Shown here: positions 21,562 through 30,673 of the stretch, one piece after another
How positions within the stretch are numbered: position 1 is the stretch's first letter
Layout: each line of letters starts with the position of its first letter
DNA from: Pontiellaceae bacterium
Lineage (GTDB): Bacteria > Verrucomicrobiota > Kiritimatiellia > Kiritimatiellales > Pontiellaceae
Length of the DNA stretch: 34,977 nt
NCBI GenBank assembly: GCA_016937945.1
Contig: JAFGVP010000162.1
Location: 1 to 34,977 of the forward strand
Direction of reading: 5' to 3'
Made by a program: the position numbers and the translations under genes
Notes under the pieces: generated by a model
The model's input: only the letters and a program-made list of their open reading frames with translations
What the model was told of the DNA's origin: nothing
Database searches by the model: none

Positions 21562-22209
21562 TTAAATCATCCGGTTATATTTTGCGACAGCTTCTGCACG
21601 CGAGTGAACGCGCAGCTTCTCGTATATTCGTCGGTTATACGCATTGACCGTGTGGATCGATATCCCGAGTTCATCGGAAATCTCCTTGCAGAGACGGCCC
21701 CGGGCAAGCAGCGAGAAAACTTCCTTTTGACGCCCGGAAAGTTCCTCCAGCAGCCCCATCCCCGTATCAGGATCTTCTGTTTTCGCGTGAAAGCGTTGAA
21801 CCACTTTCCGCGCGATCTCTCCGGTCATGCGGGATCCGCCGCGCGCAACCTCCCGCAACGCCGGAACCAGCTCGTCCGCAATCGCCCGTTTTAAAAGATA
21901 GCCCACGGCGCCGGCGGAAAGCGCATCAAAGACGGAGTCCGACGCTTTGCAGCTCGTGAGGATTACAAAGCTGGTATCCGCCATTTTCGGCTTAAGCCGT
22001 CGAATGCATTCGATACCTTTCATGCCCGGCATGTTGATGTCCATCAGGACAATGTCCGGCCGGAGCTTCGGAAGCCTGCGCAGCGCAGTGACCGCATCAG
22101 GAAAAGATCCGACACACTTGAACATCGGTTCTTCCCGAAGCATGTCCGCAACCCGCTCACGCGTACTGCGGAGATCGTCTACGATAGCAACGGTAATCAG
22201 GTTCTTCAT
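21562..22209 (-). CDS. NarL/FixJ-type response regulator
   Basis: A 215-residue two-component regulator. The receiver domain (1-122) has the acidic pair D11/D12, phospho-acceptor D57 (LMDINMPG), T85 and K107, all intact. A linker leads to a LuxR-type helix-turn-helix (about 155-213: LSGRQKEVFSLLARG, CKEISDELGISIHTVN). Starts further upstream exist (GTG at 22263 overlapping the GH89 gene, ATG at 22236), but none has a good ribosome site; the ATG at 22209 fits the family N-terminus. It sits inside a run of glycoside hydrolase genes, 34 bases after GH89 and 51 bases before the GH63-like gene, with no histidine kinase in the window. It is probably co-expressed with and may regulate the surrounding genes. 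Confidence 0.92.
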   Translation of the reverse strand: MKNLITVAIVDDLRSTRERVADMLREEPMFKCVGSFPDAVTALRRLPKLRPDIVLMDINMPGMKGIECIRRLKPKMADTSFVILTSCKASDSVFDALSAGAVGYLLKRAIADELVPALREVARGGSRMTGEIARKVVQRFHAKTEDPDTGMGLLEELSGRQKEVFSLLARGRLCKEISDELGISIHTVNAYNRRIYEKLRVHSRAEAVAKYNRMI

Positions 22210-22243
22210 ATCTGTTTTCAGCGGGCCCGGAGCCATGTTCAAA

Positions 22244-24502
22244 TCAATGATCAAGATATTCACGAAAAATATTCCGAACTTCCGTTAAGGCAGCGCCGGA
22301 CGGAGCCGTTGGATAGCTGTTGGTCTGCTTTGTCCAGGATTCCTCAAAGCGGGAGACGCGCTCATCAAATGCTTTCCGGTCGAAGCGCCGTTCCGCTCTC
22401 AGATCCGCCGCCACGGTTTCGATCATCATCTCCCAGCGCGGATAATAAAAATCGCGCATCAGACCGGACCACTGTTTCTGGGCATAGTCGTGCAGTGGCG
22501 AGTTCCGAGGGCCCCAAAGTGTAATCTGGCTGCGGGCATTCCATTCATACAACGCCTTTTCTTCCCGGCTCGTTGCTCTTGCCTTTGCCGGCTCCAGCCA
22601 GTTGCCGAGCAGGAATTCGGGGCGGGTCCGGAGCAGGCGATCCAGATCCAGCATGGACTGAAGCCATTTTTTACCGATCGCCTCGAATCGCCCGGCATCG
22701 CCATTTTCATAGGCCGCCCCCATTTCCCGATGCATTTCAAGCGAGAGGTCGGACATGCATTGTCGCGCGAGATCCACCAGATCATACTGAAAAGGATCCA
22801 CATCGCCCAACTGCTTCGATGCGTCCAGCATCAGCTGGAGCGCCTTCCGGATTTCGGCGGGATCATAGAAGAGTTCAGAGCGAACGAAGGAGCCATCGGA
22901 AAATTCGGGAGTCGGCCGCATGCAATAATGCGCCCCCTGTGGACCATGCCGCTTATTGGTGCAGTCGTAGAGTGTATCGATCAGAATCATCCACGCCGCC
23001 TCCGCGGCAGGAGAAACTTTTCCATAACGGCGACGGACATATTCCCGGGTCCAGGCTTCTAGGTCAACGGGTTCGGTTCTCCATGCCATTTCGGTCATAA
23101 GCTCATACATGAAAGGATTGGTCCCGATCCCTTCCATCGTCAGTCCGATACCGACCAACCGGCCGGCATCCGGATTCGTGAGCAGGGATGGCAGTTCCTG
23201 TCCCACCGCCTGCGTTCGACCGTACATACCCATTTTACCGCCCCAGTTATGCAGCATGCACCAGATCCACGGCTTGCCGCCGAATGCGTTCGTCCGCTCC
23301 CACTGGGGTTTGGCCGTTGCAAAGAGATCAAGCAGAATCATGCGGTCATCGGGGACGGCACCGAGATACGCTTCGATACGATCCTGCTGCCAGAAGTTCC
23401 CGTGAAGAAACAGCCAGCCCTGCATCACATTAACGGCCAGCGGATCGCCTTCCGCCATGCTTCGGTAGATGGTTCGGGATATGTCGGCCAGATAGTGCAG
23501 GTCGGTGCTCGGCGGATCCATTTCATTAAAGGTGTCCGCCGAATAGAGATGATCCGTGCCGAACATTTCCGTCTGTTTGATCAGGAAAGCCTTACCGATT
23601 TCGATAAACAGCGGATCCATCGGATCAAGCACATAGGTGCCATCGAATCCGCTCCAACCCCGCATCTGCTGAATCTTTGCATCGGGAAATTTTTGAAGCA
23701 GGGCCGGCGGAACATGGCCGGTGAATGCCGGCAGCACGGGCTTCATTCCAAGCGCCCGTTCCCGGTCGAGAATCTTTTTCTGCAGCGCACACTGGTCGTC
23801 AATCCAGCGCTGCGGCAGCGGACCGCCCCACGCATCCAGATTACCCATCCAGCCCCATCCGAAATAGGCCGGACCGACAAAGAACGCATCCAGATCTTCG
23901 TCCGAGAGCCCCATGTCGCGATACACTTCGCGCCACACGGCCTCCTCTCCGGTAATAGCCAGCGGCATGTTGATGCCGTGTAACGCCATCCAGTCGATCT
24001 CTTTCTCCCAGCGCTCCCAATCCCAGAACGCCATGCTGTAGCTGTAGGTGCAGTAGTTATAGTTGTAGCGATAGGTATACGGAATTTCCTTGCGGATCAA
24101 TCCGTCGAGCGCCGGCGGCGTGTTCGGAAGTTCCAGATTGTCGCCGCACCAGCTGACATGGCACTTCAGAAAATATTTCAGGTAGTGATAATAGGCGGCA
24201 GCAATCGAGCCCCCGGTATTGCCGCGCAACACCACACGGTCCCCGATGCTTTCAATTTCGAAAACATCCTTCCCGCCCGCGGCGGGAATCACTTCGAGCA
24301 TGAAATAATCCAGCAGCCGCGGCGTCGTACGCACGATCACGCCGCGCGCTGCATCGAGCGTCATCGCCGTATTATGCGCAGGACCGGCAACCCCATTGCC
24401 CCCAGATGCCATCCGAAGGCAGGAAAAAAGCAAAAGGCCAATTCCTGCAGTTATCCTTAGCTTCCGGGAGCAGGGCTCAAACCGTGTTAATCGCGAATTC
24501 AT
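22244..24502 (-). CDS. Secreted GH89 alpha-N-acetylglucosaminidase
   Basis: A 752-residue exported enzyme of the NAGLU family, which removes terminal alpha-linked N-acetylglucosamine (known substrates are heparan sulfate ends and gastric mucin-type GlcNAc-alpha-Gal). It has the usual order: small N-terminal domain (about 45-125), TIM barrel opening with YRYNYNYCTYSYS and HGINMPLAITG, acid/base E327 (DTFNEMDPP), nucleophile E457 (GLTMEGIG) and a helical C-terminal domain. The two catalytic glutamates are 130 residues apart, the same spacing as E316/E446 of human NAGLU. An in-frame ATG seven codons upstream (24523) has GAGGG directly against it, so the ATG at 24502 with GGGG at better spacing is preferred. 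The signal region is long (about 1-42). It is second gene of the six-gene unit, 84 bases after the esterase. Confidence 0.94.
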   Translation of the reverse strand: MNSRLTRFEPCSRKLRITAGIGLLLFSCLRMASGGNGVAGPAHNTAMTLDAARGVIVRTTPRLLDYFMLEVIPAAGGKDVFEIESIGDRVVLRGNTGGSIAAAYYHYLKYFLKCHVSWCGDNLELPNTPPALDGLIRKEIPYTYRYNYNYCTYSYSMAFWDWERWEKEIDWMALHGINMPLAITGEEAVWREVYRDMGLSDEDLDAFFVGPAYFGWGWMGNLDAWGGPLPQRWIDDQCALQKKILDRERALGMKPVLPAFTGHVPPALLQKFPDAKIQQMRGWSGFDGTYVLDPMDPLFIEIGKAFLIKQTEMFGTDHLYSADTFNEMDPPSTDLHYLADISRTIYRSMAEGDPLAVNVMQGWLFLHGNFWQQDRIEAYLGAVPDDRMILLDLFATAKPQWERTNAFGGKPWIWCMLHNWGGKMGMYGRTQAVGQELPSLLTNPDAGRLVGIGLTMEGIGTNPFMYELMTEMAWRTEPVDLEAWTREYVRRRYGKVSPAAEAAWMILIDTLYDCTNKRHGPQGAHYCMRPTPEFSDGSFVRSELFYDPAEIRKALQLMLDASKQLGDVDPFQYDLVDLARQCMSDLSLEMHREMGAAYENGDAGRFEAIGKKWLQSMLDLDRLLRTRPEFLLGNWLEPAKARATSREEKALYEWNARSQITLWGPRNSPLHDYAQKQWSGLMRDFYYPRWEMMIETVAADLRAERRFDRKAFDERVSRFEESWTKQTNSYPTAPSGAALTEVRNIFREYLDH

Positions 24503-24586
24503 GACGATCCCCGTTAAGGTCATCCCTCATGAAATGCACCCCGCGACATCCAGCTGGGAATACTCCGTTGAGGGAAAACCTACCGC

Positions 24587-25297
24587 TTACTGAACAGATT
24601 GAGGCACATTGAGTGCGTCAAGAACCAGCGATGAAAGAAACCGGTTTCCGGCCGGATTGAGATGAACAGTATCGCGCGTCAAAACATCCTTTTCCGCATT
24701 GTCCGGATTATGTTCCTGAAGATAGCTCATGAACGCCCTGCGCAAATCCAGCAACTGAGAACCGGTCTCGCCGGCAACTTTCCGGCTGATATCCGCATAC
24801 TCATCCAGCATCGAATCAAACGGGTTGGTTCCATCTGTCTTTTCGCCGATTACCGTCGGAGTACAAAGAATAACCCGGGCGCCGGCCGCATTGATCCGTG
24901 CGATCAAGTCCCGTAGTCCGGCCTCGAAATCGCCTTTCTCCGTCCCCTCATTGCGCCGCCAGTGCCAGACATCATTGATCCCGATATAGATAACAACGAT
25001 CGTTGGCTTCTTTTGCAGCACATCACGTTCAAGCCGCTGCTGGCAGTCAGGGACTTTATTACCACTGATCCCCGCGCCAATCACCTCAATTTCCAGCCCC
25101 GGATATGCATCCGCTATCGCCTGCGAGGTCAGTGTCACATAGCCATCCGACCTTACGCCGGCGGCCGTGATCGAGTCCCCCAGAAAAACGATTCGATCAG
25201 ACGGATCCAGAGTTTGCGTTTCAGGAGACATACACCCGAACAAGCACGCACATACAGCGATACCAAATGCGATTCCGACTCTCATAATGTTTTTCAT
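24587..25297 (-). CDS. SGNH/GDSL hydrolase lipoprotein
   Basis: A 236-residue esterase of the SGNH hydrolase superfamily, likely a carbohydrate O-acetylesterase or lipase-type enzyme. Block I FLGDSIT carries the serine, the oxyanion glycine lies in GAGISGN, block III is IGINDVW (asparagine) and block V DTVHLNPAGN supplies aspartate and histidine. The N-terminus MKNIMRVGIAFGIAVCACLFGCMS looks like a lipoprotein signal, though phenylalanine at -2 of LFGC is not canonical. The frame is open 43 codons further upstream, across the GH115 terminator and stop, so the start at 25297, with GGAG just before it, is preferred. It is first gene of the six-gene unit that continues with GH89, so the two probably act on the same acetylated glycan. 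Confidence 0.88.
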   Translation of the reverse strand: MKNIMRVGIAFGIAVCACLFGCMSPETQTLDPSDRIVFLGDSITAAGVRSDGYVTLTSQAIADAYPGLEIEVIGAGISGNKVPDCQQRLERDVLQKKPTIVVIYIGINDVWHWRRNEGTEKGDFEAGLRDLIARINAAGARVILCTPTVIGEKTDGTNPFDSMLDEYADISRKVAGETGSQLLDLRRAFMSYLQEHNPDNAEKDVLTRDTVHLNPAGNRFLSSLVLDALNVPQSVQ

Positions 25298-25330
25298 TCT
25301 CCACTTAACAGGGTTCAGTTGAACTTGTTG

Positions 25331-25374
25331 AAGAAAAATAGAAGAAGCTACAGTCCAAAGGCAGTAGCTTCTTC
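25331..25374 (-). terminator. Strong intrinsic terminator after the GH115 gene
   Basis: On the minus strand GAAGAAGCTAC pairs perfectly over 11 bp with GTAGCTTCTTC around a 12-base loop, and the stem is followed by TATTTTTCTT. It begins 17 bases past the GH115 stop and 34 bases before the SGNH esterase start. It therefore separates the GH115 transcript from the six-gene unit, unless read-through occurs. Confidence 0.85.
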
Positions 25375-25391
25375 CTCTCAGGCGGCGACAA

Positions 25392-28034
25392 TTAATCAAT
25401 AGCCAGCGAAGCCGCCGGACCGACATAAGTTTCCTTCAGGCCGCCCCAGTCGATGACAATGCGCTGAATCATGATTCCCGGATCGCCGCAGGTCAGCGTC
25501 AGGGTATGTTTATCCGCATCCTTTTTCACGGAAAACTTCGCCGTGGCAATCGCGCCGTTTCGGAGCACCTGATCTTTCCATGCCCGTGAAAATTCCGGGG
25601 GCTCGTTTTTCGCAACATATACCGTCTGGCCATCCACCGAAATACCGAAGCGGGTGCTGCGTCCGGCATAAAGCGGGAACGTTGGAACCGAGTAGACCGT
25701 GACCGTAACGCTGTCGGAATCCACTCCGGAAAACTCGTATTCAACCCGCGTTCCATCCAGTTCTTCCGGATTTTCGGTCTGCTCTGTGGCCAGACCCAGC
25801 TGAACCACGCGTCCATCATAACCGAGCCCGTCGATCAGGCGGACGGCGTGTCCGTTCTTATCCACCTTTTTCGTAAACGCATTCAGATCTATAACCGTGC
25901 AGCCGCTCAGCTCTGCCTTGCTTTGCTGCGGCGCAACATCGACCGCCTTGCTGTCTTTGCCTTCGGTACGTACCAGCTTCGGCATGTTCTGGTATTTGGC
26001 ATTCACCCCGGGCGTAACCATCATCATCCGGCTCCACTTGCCGTCGAGCAGGTTGTTGTATTGATCGGTCAGGCTCTTGATTTCATCGAAGGCCGCCTGC
26101 GATTCATCCGCCGCCCAGTTGGCTTCAGCAAAACTGTTCTGCGCCGCCAGTTCATGGTTCAGCTGGGCCATCAGGAATTTGCGGTTCATCTGGTAGGCGG
26201 CATTCACCGGATAGTGGACCATCTCGAAAAATGCAGGACGGTATGCTTCCGGCAGATCGCCGCTGATCCTGGTGGCCATATCGGCAATCCGCTGATAGTC
26301 CGCCAGCCGCTGCTGGGCGTCGTTATAGTTCTCGAAGGAGTAATCCGTATCGGCCAGATTGTCGTAATCCTTACCGCTCCATTCGCGTTCCCATCCCATG
26401 TACTCCGGCTTCCGGCTCCATGCCAGGCGATAATAGGTGCTGAGGAGATCCTCGAATGCGGCTTCATATTTTTCTCCGAAAATATCGCTCAGGAAGCGGG
26501 TTTGATGCCGATTGATCCGATCATAATCGTAGTCCTCTACATCCCATGCAAAATCGAGGAAGGTCTGCAGGCCGAGTTCGCACGGTTTAATGTCGCCCAC
26601 GTTCAGCAGCCAGTATTGGTTTGCGCCGGTCGAATAGGCTTTGCTCAGCTCTTCATACATCAGCGCCGGAGCCAGCGTGTTGATCCACAGATAGTCATGC
26701 GGCGGTCCAAGGTAGGAGGCATGATAGTACACGCCGGACCCACCGCCGCGCCTCTGTTCTTCCTGATTGCTCAGCCGCTTGATGTAGCCGTAGTTGTCAT
26801 CCGTCCAAACCAGGGTAATGTTGTCCGGCACCTTGAGATTCTGATTATAGAGGCCCAGTGTTTCCTTGTAGGGCACAAAGATCTGGGGAATCTCGACCAG
26901 CGGCTTTTTCAGGTATTTCGTAAGAATATCCTGTTGGTCCGCCATGACCTGCTCAAGAATCTTTACCTTCTCCTTGTCGGACATATCCCCGCGCATGCCT
27001 TCATCGTGCAGGCCGCGCATGCCCATGGTGTAAATGTTTTCGTAGGGAGAAGCTTCCTTTACACGATCATCGAGCTTTTTGAGAATCGTTGATTTGTTGA
27101 TGGCGTAGTTCCATTCGCCGTCTCTGGCTTTGTCCCACTCCTTGTGATTCGCATTGTTGAACAGCAGCGGCTCACAATGGGATGTTGTCATAATGATCCC
27201 GTACTGATCGGCCACCACCTTGCTTTCAGGATACTGATAGAAAGCGCCCGTGCGGTGATGCATGGCCGGCGCCACCATGTTGGCCCGAAGCCGGAGCATC
27301 AGCTCGAAAATCGCGGCATAGGTTTTGGGCCCAATGTCACCCAGCTCTTTTTCATAGGTATGGATCGACCATGGATGGAGCCCCCAGTCTTCGTCATTAA
27401 TGAAGATGCCGCGGTATTTCACGGAAGGCTCACCGGAGGCATAGCGGCCGGCCAGAACATAGGCCTCGTCGCGCTTTTCAACCGGAACATCGGCCCACCA
27501 GTACCAGGGCGAAACACCCAGCTGTTTTGACAGCTCATAAATTCCGTAGATCGTGCCGCGCCGATCGCTGCCGGCAATCACCAGCGCCTGCTTTACGCCC
27601 GGTGCCGGATCCTTCACGGTTGCAATAACATAGCTTTCCCATTTACCCCGGAGGTCGGCATCTCCGAGTTTGCCATTCGCCACCAGCGCATCAATCAGCG
27701 AACTGTGTCCGAGTGTCCCGATAATTACCGGACGTTTGCAGGAAGTTTTCGTGGAAGCAATGTGCGGCTTCCGGTCCGTCACCCGCTCAATGTCTGCCTG
27801 CAGATCGCCGATCGCGCGGATCACACCGGGATAATCGGCCGCATCATGCCACAGCTCGGCCGTAGCGCTTTTGGAAACCAGCGGAAAGGCCCCGCGGCGT
27901 GACACCTCACTGATAATGGTCTTTGTCGATTCAGTTTCCGCATGGGCCTGCTGTACGCCGAAAACCGCAACGGCGAACAGAACTGATTTCAGAACATGCC
28001 CCAATGGCACGCCAAATTTCGCTGGTTTATTCAT
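25392..28034 (-). CDS. Secreted GH115 alpha-glucuronidase
   Basis: An 880-residue exported enzyme of family GH115, which removes (4-O-methyl-)glucuronic acid from internal as well as terminal positions of xylan and, in some members, from arabinogalactan. The signal peptide ends at about residue 32 (QQAHA). The N-terminal alpha/beta domain (about 55-175) includes VIAGSDRRGTIYGIYELS. The barrel (about 200-480) carries GIFINDEDWGLHPW (209-222), TTSHCEP, MRGLHDEGM, WTDDNYGY (410-417) and GVYYHASYLGPP (434-445). A helical domain follows to about 690, then the GH115 C-terminal beta domain (VTVTVYSVPTFPL, IMIQRIVIDWGG). The frame is open 40 codons upstream, but the signal peptide begins at the ATG at 28034. 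It is a single-gene transcript by its terminators on both sides. Confidence 0.94.
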   Translation of the reverse strand: MNKPAKFGVPLGHVLKSVLFAVAVFGVQQAHAETESTKTIISEVSRRGAFPLVSKSATAELWHDAADYPGVIRAIGDLQADIERVTDRKPHIASTKTSCKRPVIIGTLGHSSLIDALVANGKLGDADLRGKWESYVIATVKDPAPGVKQALVIAGSDRRGTIYGIYELSKQLGVSPWYWWADVPVEKRDEAYVLAGRYASGEPSVKYRGIFINDEDWGLHPWSIHTYEKELGDIGPKTYAAIFELMLRLRANMVAPAMHHRTGAFYQYPESKVVADQYGIIMTTSHCEPLLFNNANHKEWDKARDGEWNYAINKSTILKKLDDRVKEASPYENIYTMGMRGLHDEGMRGDMSDKEKVKILEQVMADQQDILTKYLKKPLVEIPQIFVPYKETLGLYNQNLKVPDNITLVWTDDNYGYIKRLSNQEEQRRGGGSGVYYHASYLGPPHDYLWINTLAPALMYEELSKAYSTGANQYWLLNVGDIKPCELGLQTFLDFAWDVEDYDYDRINRHQTRFLSDIFGEKYEAAFEDLLSTYYRLAWSRKPEYMGWEREWSGKDYDNLADTDYSFENYNDAQQRLADYQRIADMATRISGDLPEAYRPAFFEMVHYPVNAAYQMNRKFLMAQLNHELAAQNSFAEANWAADESQAAFDEIKSLTDQYNNLLDGKWSRMMMVTPGVNAKYQNMPKLVRTEGKDSKAVDVAPQQSKAELSGCTVIDLNAFTKKVDKNGHAVRLIDGLGYDGRVVQLGLATEQTENPEELDGTRVEYEFSGVDSDSVTVTVYSVPTFPLYAGRSTRFGISVDGQTVYVAKNEPPEFSRAWKDQVLRNGAIATAKFSVKKDADKHTLTLTCGDPGIMIQRIVIDWGGLKETYVGPAASLAID

Positions 28035-28120
28035 ATCTATTCTTTCTTTGTGAACAATGAATTGTCCCTGCGCAGAATGATCCGGCGTGAGCCTGAAATC
28101 ATATCCGCTGTCTTTACATG

Positions 28121-28155
28121 AAAACCTATTGGGCTTCGGAGCCCCGAAACCCAAT
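28121..28155 (-). terminator. Intrinsic terminator after the 804-residue repeat protein gene
   Basis: On the minus strand ATTGGGTTTCGG pairs with CCGAAGCCCAAT (12 bp, one G-U pair) around GGCT, followed by AGGTTTTC. It lies 60 bases past the stop at 28215 and about 87 bases before the GH115 start. Confidence 0.75.
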
Positions 28156-28165
28156 GGTTGACACG

Positions 28166-28204
28166 CTGTCCCGAAAAAAGTCCAGAGGACATTTCCCGGA
28201 ACAG
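28166..28204 (-). terminator. Second, upstream hairpin after the 804-residue protein gene
   Basis: A 39-base imperfect hairpin begins 11 bases past the stop: CTGTTCCG with CGGGACAG, GGAAA with TTTTT (G-U pairs), one mismatch, then GTCC/GGAC around TCT. The T-run is inside the stem. With the hairpin at 28121-28155 it forms a tandem termination or mRNA-end structure. Confidence 0.5.
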
Positions 28205-28214
28205 ACGTCTTTGA

Positions 28215-30629
28215 TTACTGGCCTTTCACCCGGAAAAATTCCTGGTTATCGCCACTTACACTTACAGAATCCATCGTGGTGACACCTCCAGCTGGAATCC
28301 CGGTTTTGGCATCGGACCACGGATCGGTCAACGAAGCTTTATGCTGAATGGTATAGTTTCCGCCCAATTCGGAGCTCCAGATGAGTGTTGCCGTTCCACC
28401 CGAAACTGAAAAGTTCGTAATATCGGGATTATTCGAAGCCATAACCGGCTCATATCCAATCCCGTCAAACCAGGTTCTATGAAGCTGACTGTTGGCCGCC
28501 GGATCGTCATCCACATAGACACTAACTTCGGTTCCGGAAACCGTTCCCAGATAGACTTCAATCAAACGCTGATCGCCCTGTGCTAAACGAACCGCCTGCT
28601 CTCCAAACGGATTGGTCAGCAGATTGGTGCTGTAGAACGGATTCGGCACTGGAGCGGAATCATTCCCCCACGGATGCGCATCCAGCGCGTCCAGATAATG
28701 CACATACAGCTCTGGAACTGCCGGATAATCATCTTGGTAATACAACGGCAGTTCGCCTTCGAGATTATCCTCTAACGACACCTCAAAACGCCAATTGGCC
28801 CCGCCGCCGGCCGCCATGAAATAGGCATAGACACGATATGTCCCTTCAGGAACGGACACGGTGGTCTTCAGGCGAAGCGAATCAGCATAATAATCCGACT
28901 GGTAGATCTGGTCGTTGTTTCCCGAGTTCGTACGCATGGTCCAGTTAGTGCCACCATCGGCAAACCATGCACCATAGTCGGTTCCGGTCCAGACCATCGT
29001 GTTGGTCGTATCGGCATCCACGTAAACCCGGGAGCCGGGCTCGCCTCGCGATGCAACAACAAACGACCAAGTGTTCGTGGTGAAGACCGTCGGGAAGGTA
29101 TACGTCGAGTACACCAGTTCAACCGTATTCGTTCCATCCGGCAGCGTGGTTGCTTCATGGTCGATCGTAGTGGTCTTCAGGGCAACGCCATCCTGAAGAA
29201 TATCGCCTGCGTCAATCACATTAACGCCGTTCAAGAGCAGTTCAATCGAATCCGGATTCACCTGAACCGTAGACGTATCCGAAATTACCGCACCAATGGA
29301 CAGCGGGAAATCGTCTGGATTAACAAACTTGGAATCAGCAATGGGATATTGGCCGAGTACGCTGGGTTCTGTAGCAACAAAGGATTCATATGCAACGCCG
29401 TCATACCAGGTTCTGTGAAGCTGATCACTCGCCGTTACATCGTCGTCGATGAATACAGAAAACTCCGTGCCGGAAACGACACCAAGATAGACTTCTATCA
29501 GACGCTGGTCTCCCTGTGCCAGCCGGACCAGGCCGCTTTCAAAAGGATTTGTCAACAGGTTGGTGCAGTTGTACGGACTGGGATTCGGTGTAGTCCATGA
29601 TCCCCACGGAATGGCTCCGATGGAGTCCAGATAATGTATATAAAGATCTTCATTCGCCGGATAATCCGACTGGTGATACACAGGAAGTTCGCCATCGCGA
29701 ACGTCGATCAAAGAAGCACCCATACGCCAGTTAGCTGATCCGCCGGCGGCCATGAAATAGGCATACACCTTGTAGGTTCCTTCCTCCAGACCCGTCACGG
29801 TGGTCTTCAGGCGGACGGAATCGCCGATATAGTCGGACTGATAGATATTATTGCTGGTTCCCGACTCCGTGCGCATCGTCCAGTTGGTGCCGCCCTCTGC
29901 ATACCAGAAGTCATATTGACTTCCGTTCCATGCCGTCGTGTTGTTCAGGTCGGCATCCAGATAGATGCGATGTCCCGGCTCACCGGCAACCGGCACTTCG
30001 ATGCTTCCGGTAAAGTTATCAAACTGCAAATTGGTAACTGAACCTGCACTGCGATGGGTGGATATCTCGATTCGAATGGAAACGGTTTCACTGTCGATCC
30101 AGCCGTCAAGCACCACAGGAGTCCATTCAGAAGACGCATAGTTACCATTACCTAAGGTTCCCGTCGTGATCGAATCAATTTCATTATCATTGCCATCAAG
30201 GAATACGACACGAATCGTGGCGGCATCGCTTGAATCTTCGTCATGATAGTAGAAATTCAATTTAATGACTGCTCCGCCGGCCTCAACCAACGCCTGATTT
30301 TCAGCACTCAGCACAATTGTCTGGCTTAACACGGAATCAGCAGGCTGCGCATCGGCTCCGCCGACACCTCGGTCTCCGGTAAGGAACAACACACCTTCCT
30401 GAGCAACTGCAGCATTAAAGCTGTCATAATTTCCGCTGCCCTCTCCGAGCCAGAAACCGGCAGACGCGCCCTCATCGCTCCACCCGGCAATCGGCGTCAA
30501 TGAGGAATCCGCTACGTTTCCGAGCTCAAAACTGCCGTTCACAATATTCAGGTCACCGGCGTTCACGGAAGCCGGTACAGCCATAAGCGCCATCAGGAAA
30601 CTGCCGGCCGCTATTGCTTTTGTCTTCAT
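28215..30629 (-). CDS. Secreted lectin-like repeat protein, N-domain paralogous to its PEP-CTERM neighbour
   Basis: An 804-residue exported protein of unknown function. The signal peptide ends at about residue 24 (SVNA). Residues 25-210 form a jelly-roll-like domain (LNIVNGSFELG, PIAGW, LKLNFYYHDED-type strand, SIRIEISTHRS) nearly collinear with the protein encoded just upstream. Two copies of a ~200-residue beta-rich domain follow (217-416 and 529-728), each with GEPG-R-Y-DAD, GGTNWTMRT, YAYFMAAGG-ANWR, LAQGDQRLIEVYLG and LHRTW-DG. An Ig-like spacer lies between them. The end (about 738-804) is the beta module ending EFFRVKGQ, also seen in the proteins at 222-2957 and 31729-34977; there is no PEP-CTERM motif. 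AAGGAG before ATG fixes the start at 30629. It is probably a surface or secreted glycan-binding protein; this is inference. Confidence 0.85.
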   Translation of the reverse strand: MKTKAIAAGSFLMALMAVPASVNAGDLNIVNGSFELGNVADSSLTPIAGWSDEGASAGFWLGEGSGNYDSFNAAVAQEGVLFLTGDRGVGGADAQPADSVLSQTIVLSAENQALVEAGGAVIKLNFYYHDEDSSDAATIRVVFLDGNDNEIDSITTGTLGNGNYASSEWTPVVLDGWIDSETVSIRIEISTHRSAGSVTNLQFDNFTGSIEVPVAGEPGHRIYLDADLNNTTAWNGSQYDFWYAEGGTNWTMRTESGTSNNIYQSDYIGDSVRLKTTVTGLEEGTYKVYAYFMAAGGSANWRMGASLIDVRDGELPVYHQSDYPANEDLYIHYLDSIGAIPWGSWTTPNPSPYNCTNLLTNPFESGLVRLAQGDQRLIEVYLGVVSGTEFSVFIDDDVTASDQLHRTWYDGVAYESFVATEPSVLGQYPIADSKFVNPDDFPLSIGAVISDTSTVQVNPDSIELLLNGVNVIDAGDILQDGVALKTTTIDHEATTLPDGTNTVELVYSTYTFPTVFTTNTWSFVVASRGEPGSRVYVDADTTNTMVWTGTDYGAWFADGGTNWTMRTNSGNNDQIYQSDYYADSLRLKTTVSVPEGTYRVYAYFMAAGGGANWRFEVSLEDNLEGELPLYYQDDYPAVPELYVHYLDALDAHPWGNDSAPVPNPFYSTNLLTNPFGEQAVRLAQGDQRLIEVYLGTVSGTEVSVYVDDDPAANSQLHRTWFDGIGYEPVMASNNPDITNFSVSGGTATLIWSSELGGNYTIQHKASLTDPWSDAKTGIPAGGVTTMDSVSVSGDNQEFFRVKGQ
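28446..29045 (-). repeat. Second intragenic lectin-like repeat
   Basis: It codes for residues 529-728. It matches the copy at 29382-29981 through most of its length (GGTNWTMRT, YAYFMAAGG, LAQGDQRLIEVYLG, DDD-A--QLHRTW), with a period of 312 residues including the spacer. Confidence 0.85.
29382..29981 (-). repeat. First intragenic lectin-like repeat
   Basis: It codes for residues 217-416 of the 804-residue protein. The conserved aspartates in the IDDD/VDDD strand and in the DAD opening are kept in both copies, which argues that both are under selection. Confidence 0.85.
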
Positions 30630-30673
30630 CTGTTCTCCTTGTTCCATTCCCTCTTTTTCAGAAAATCACCAGA

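Noticed and set aside
25848..27092. Plus-strand open frame (414 codons) opposite the GH115 gene
   Set aside because: Some hydrophobic stretches suggest membrane segments, but these arise from complementing the GH115 codons. The GH115 motifs on the other strand are decisive.
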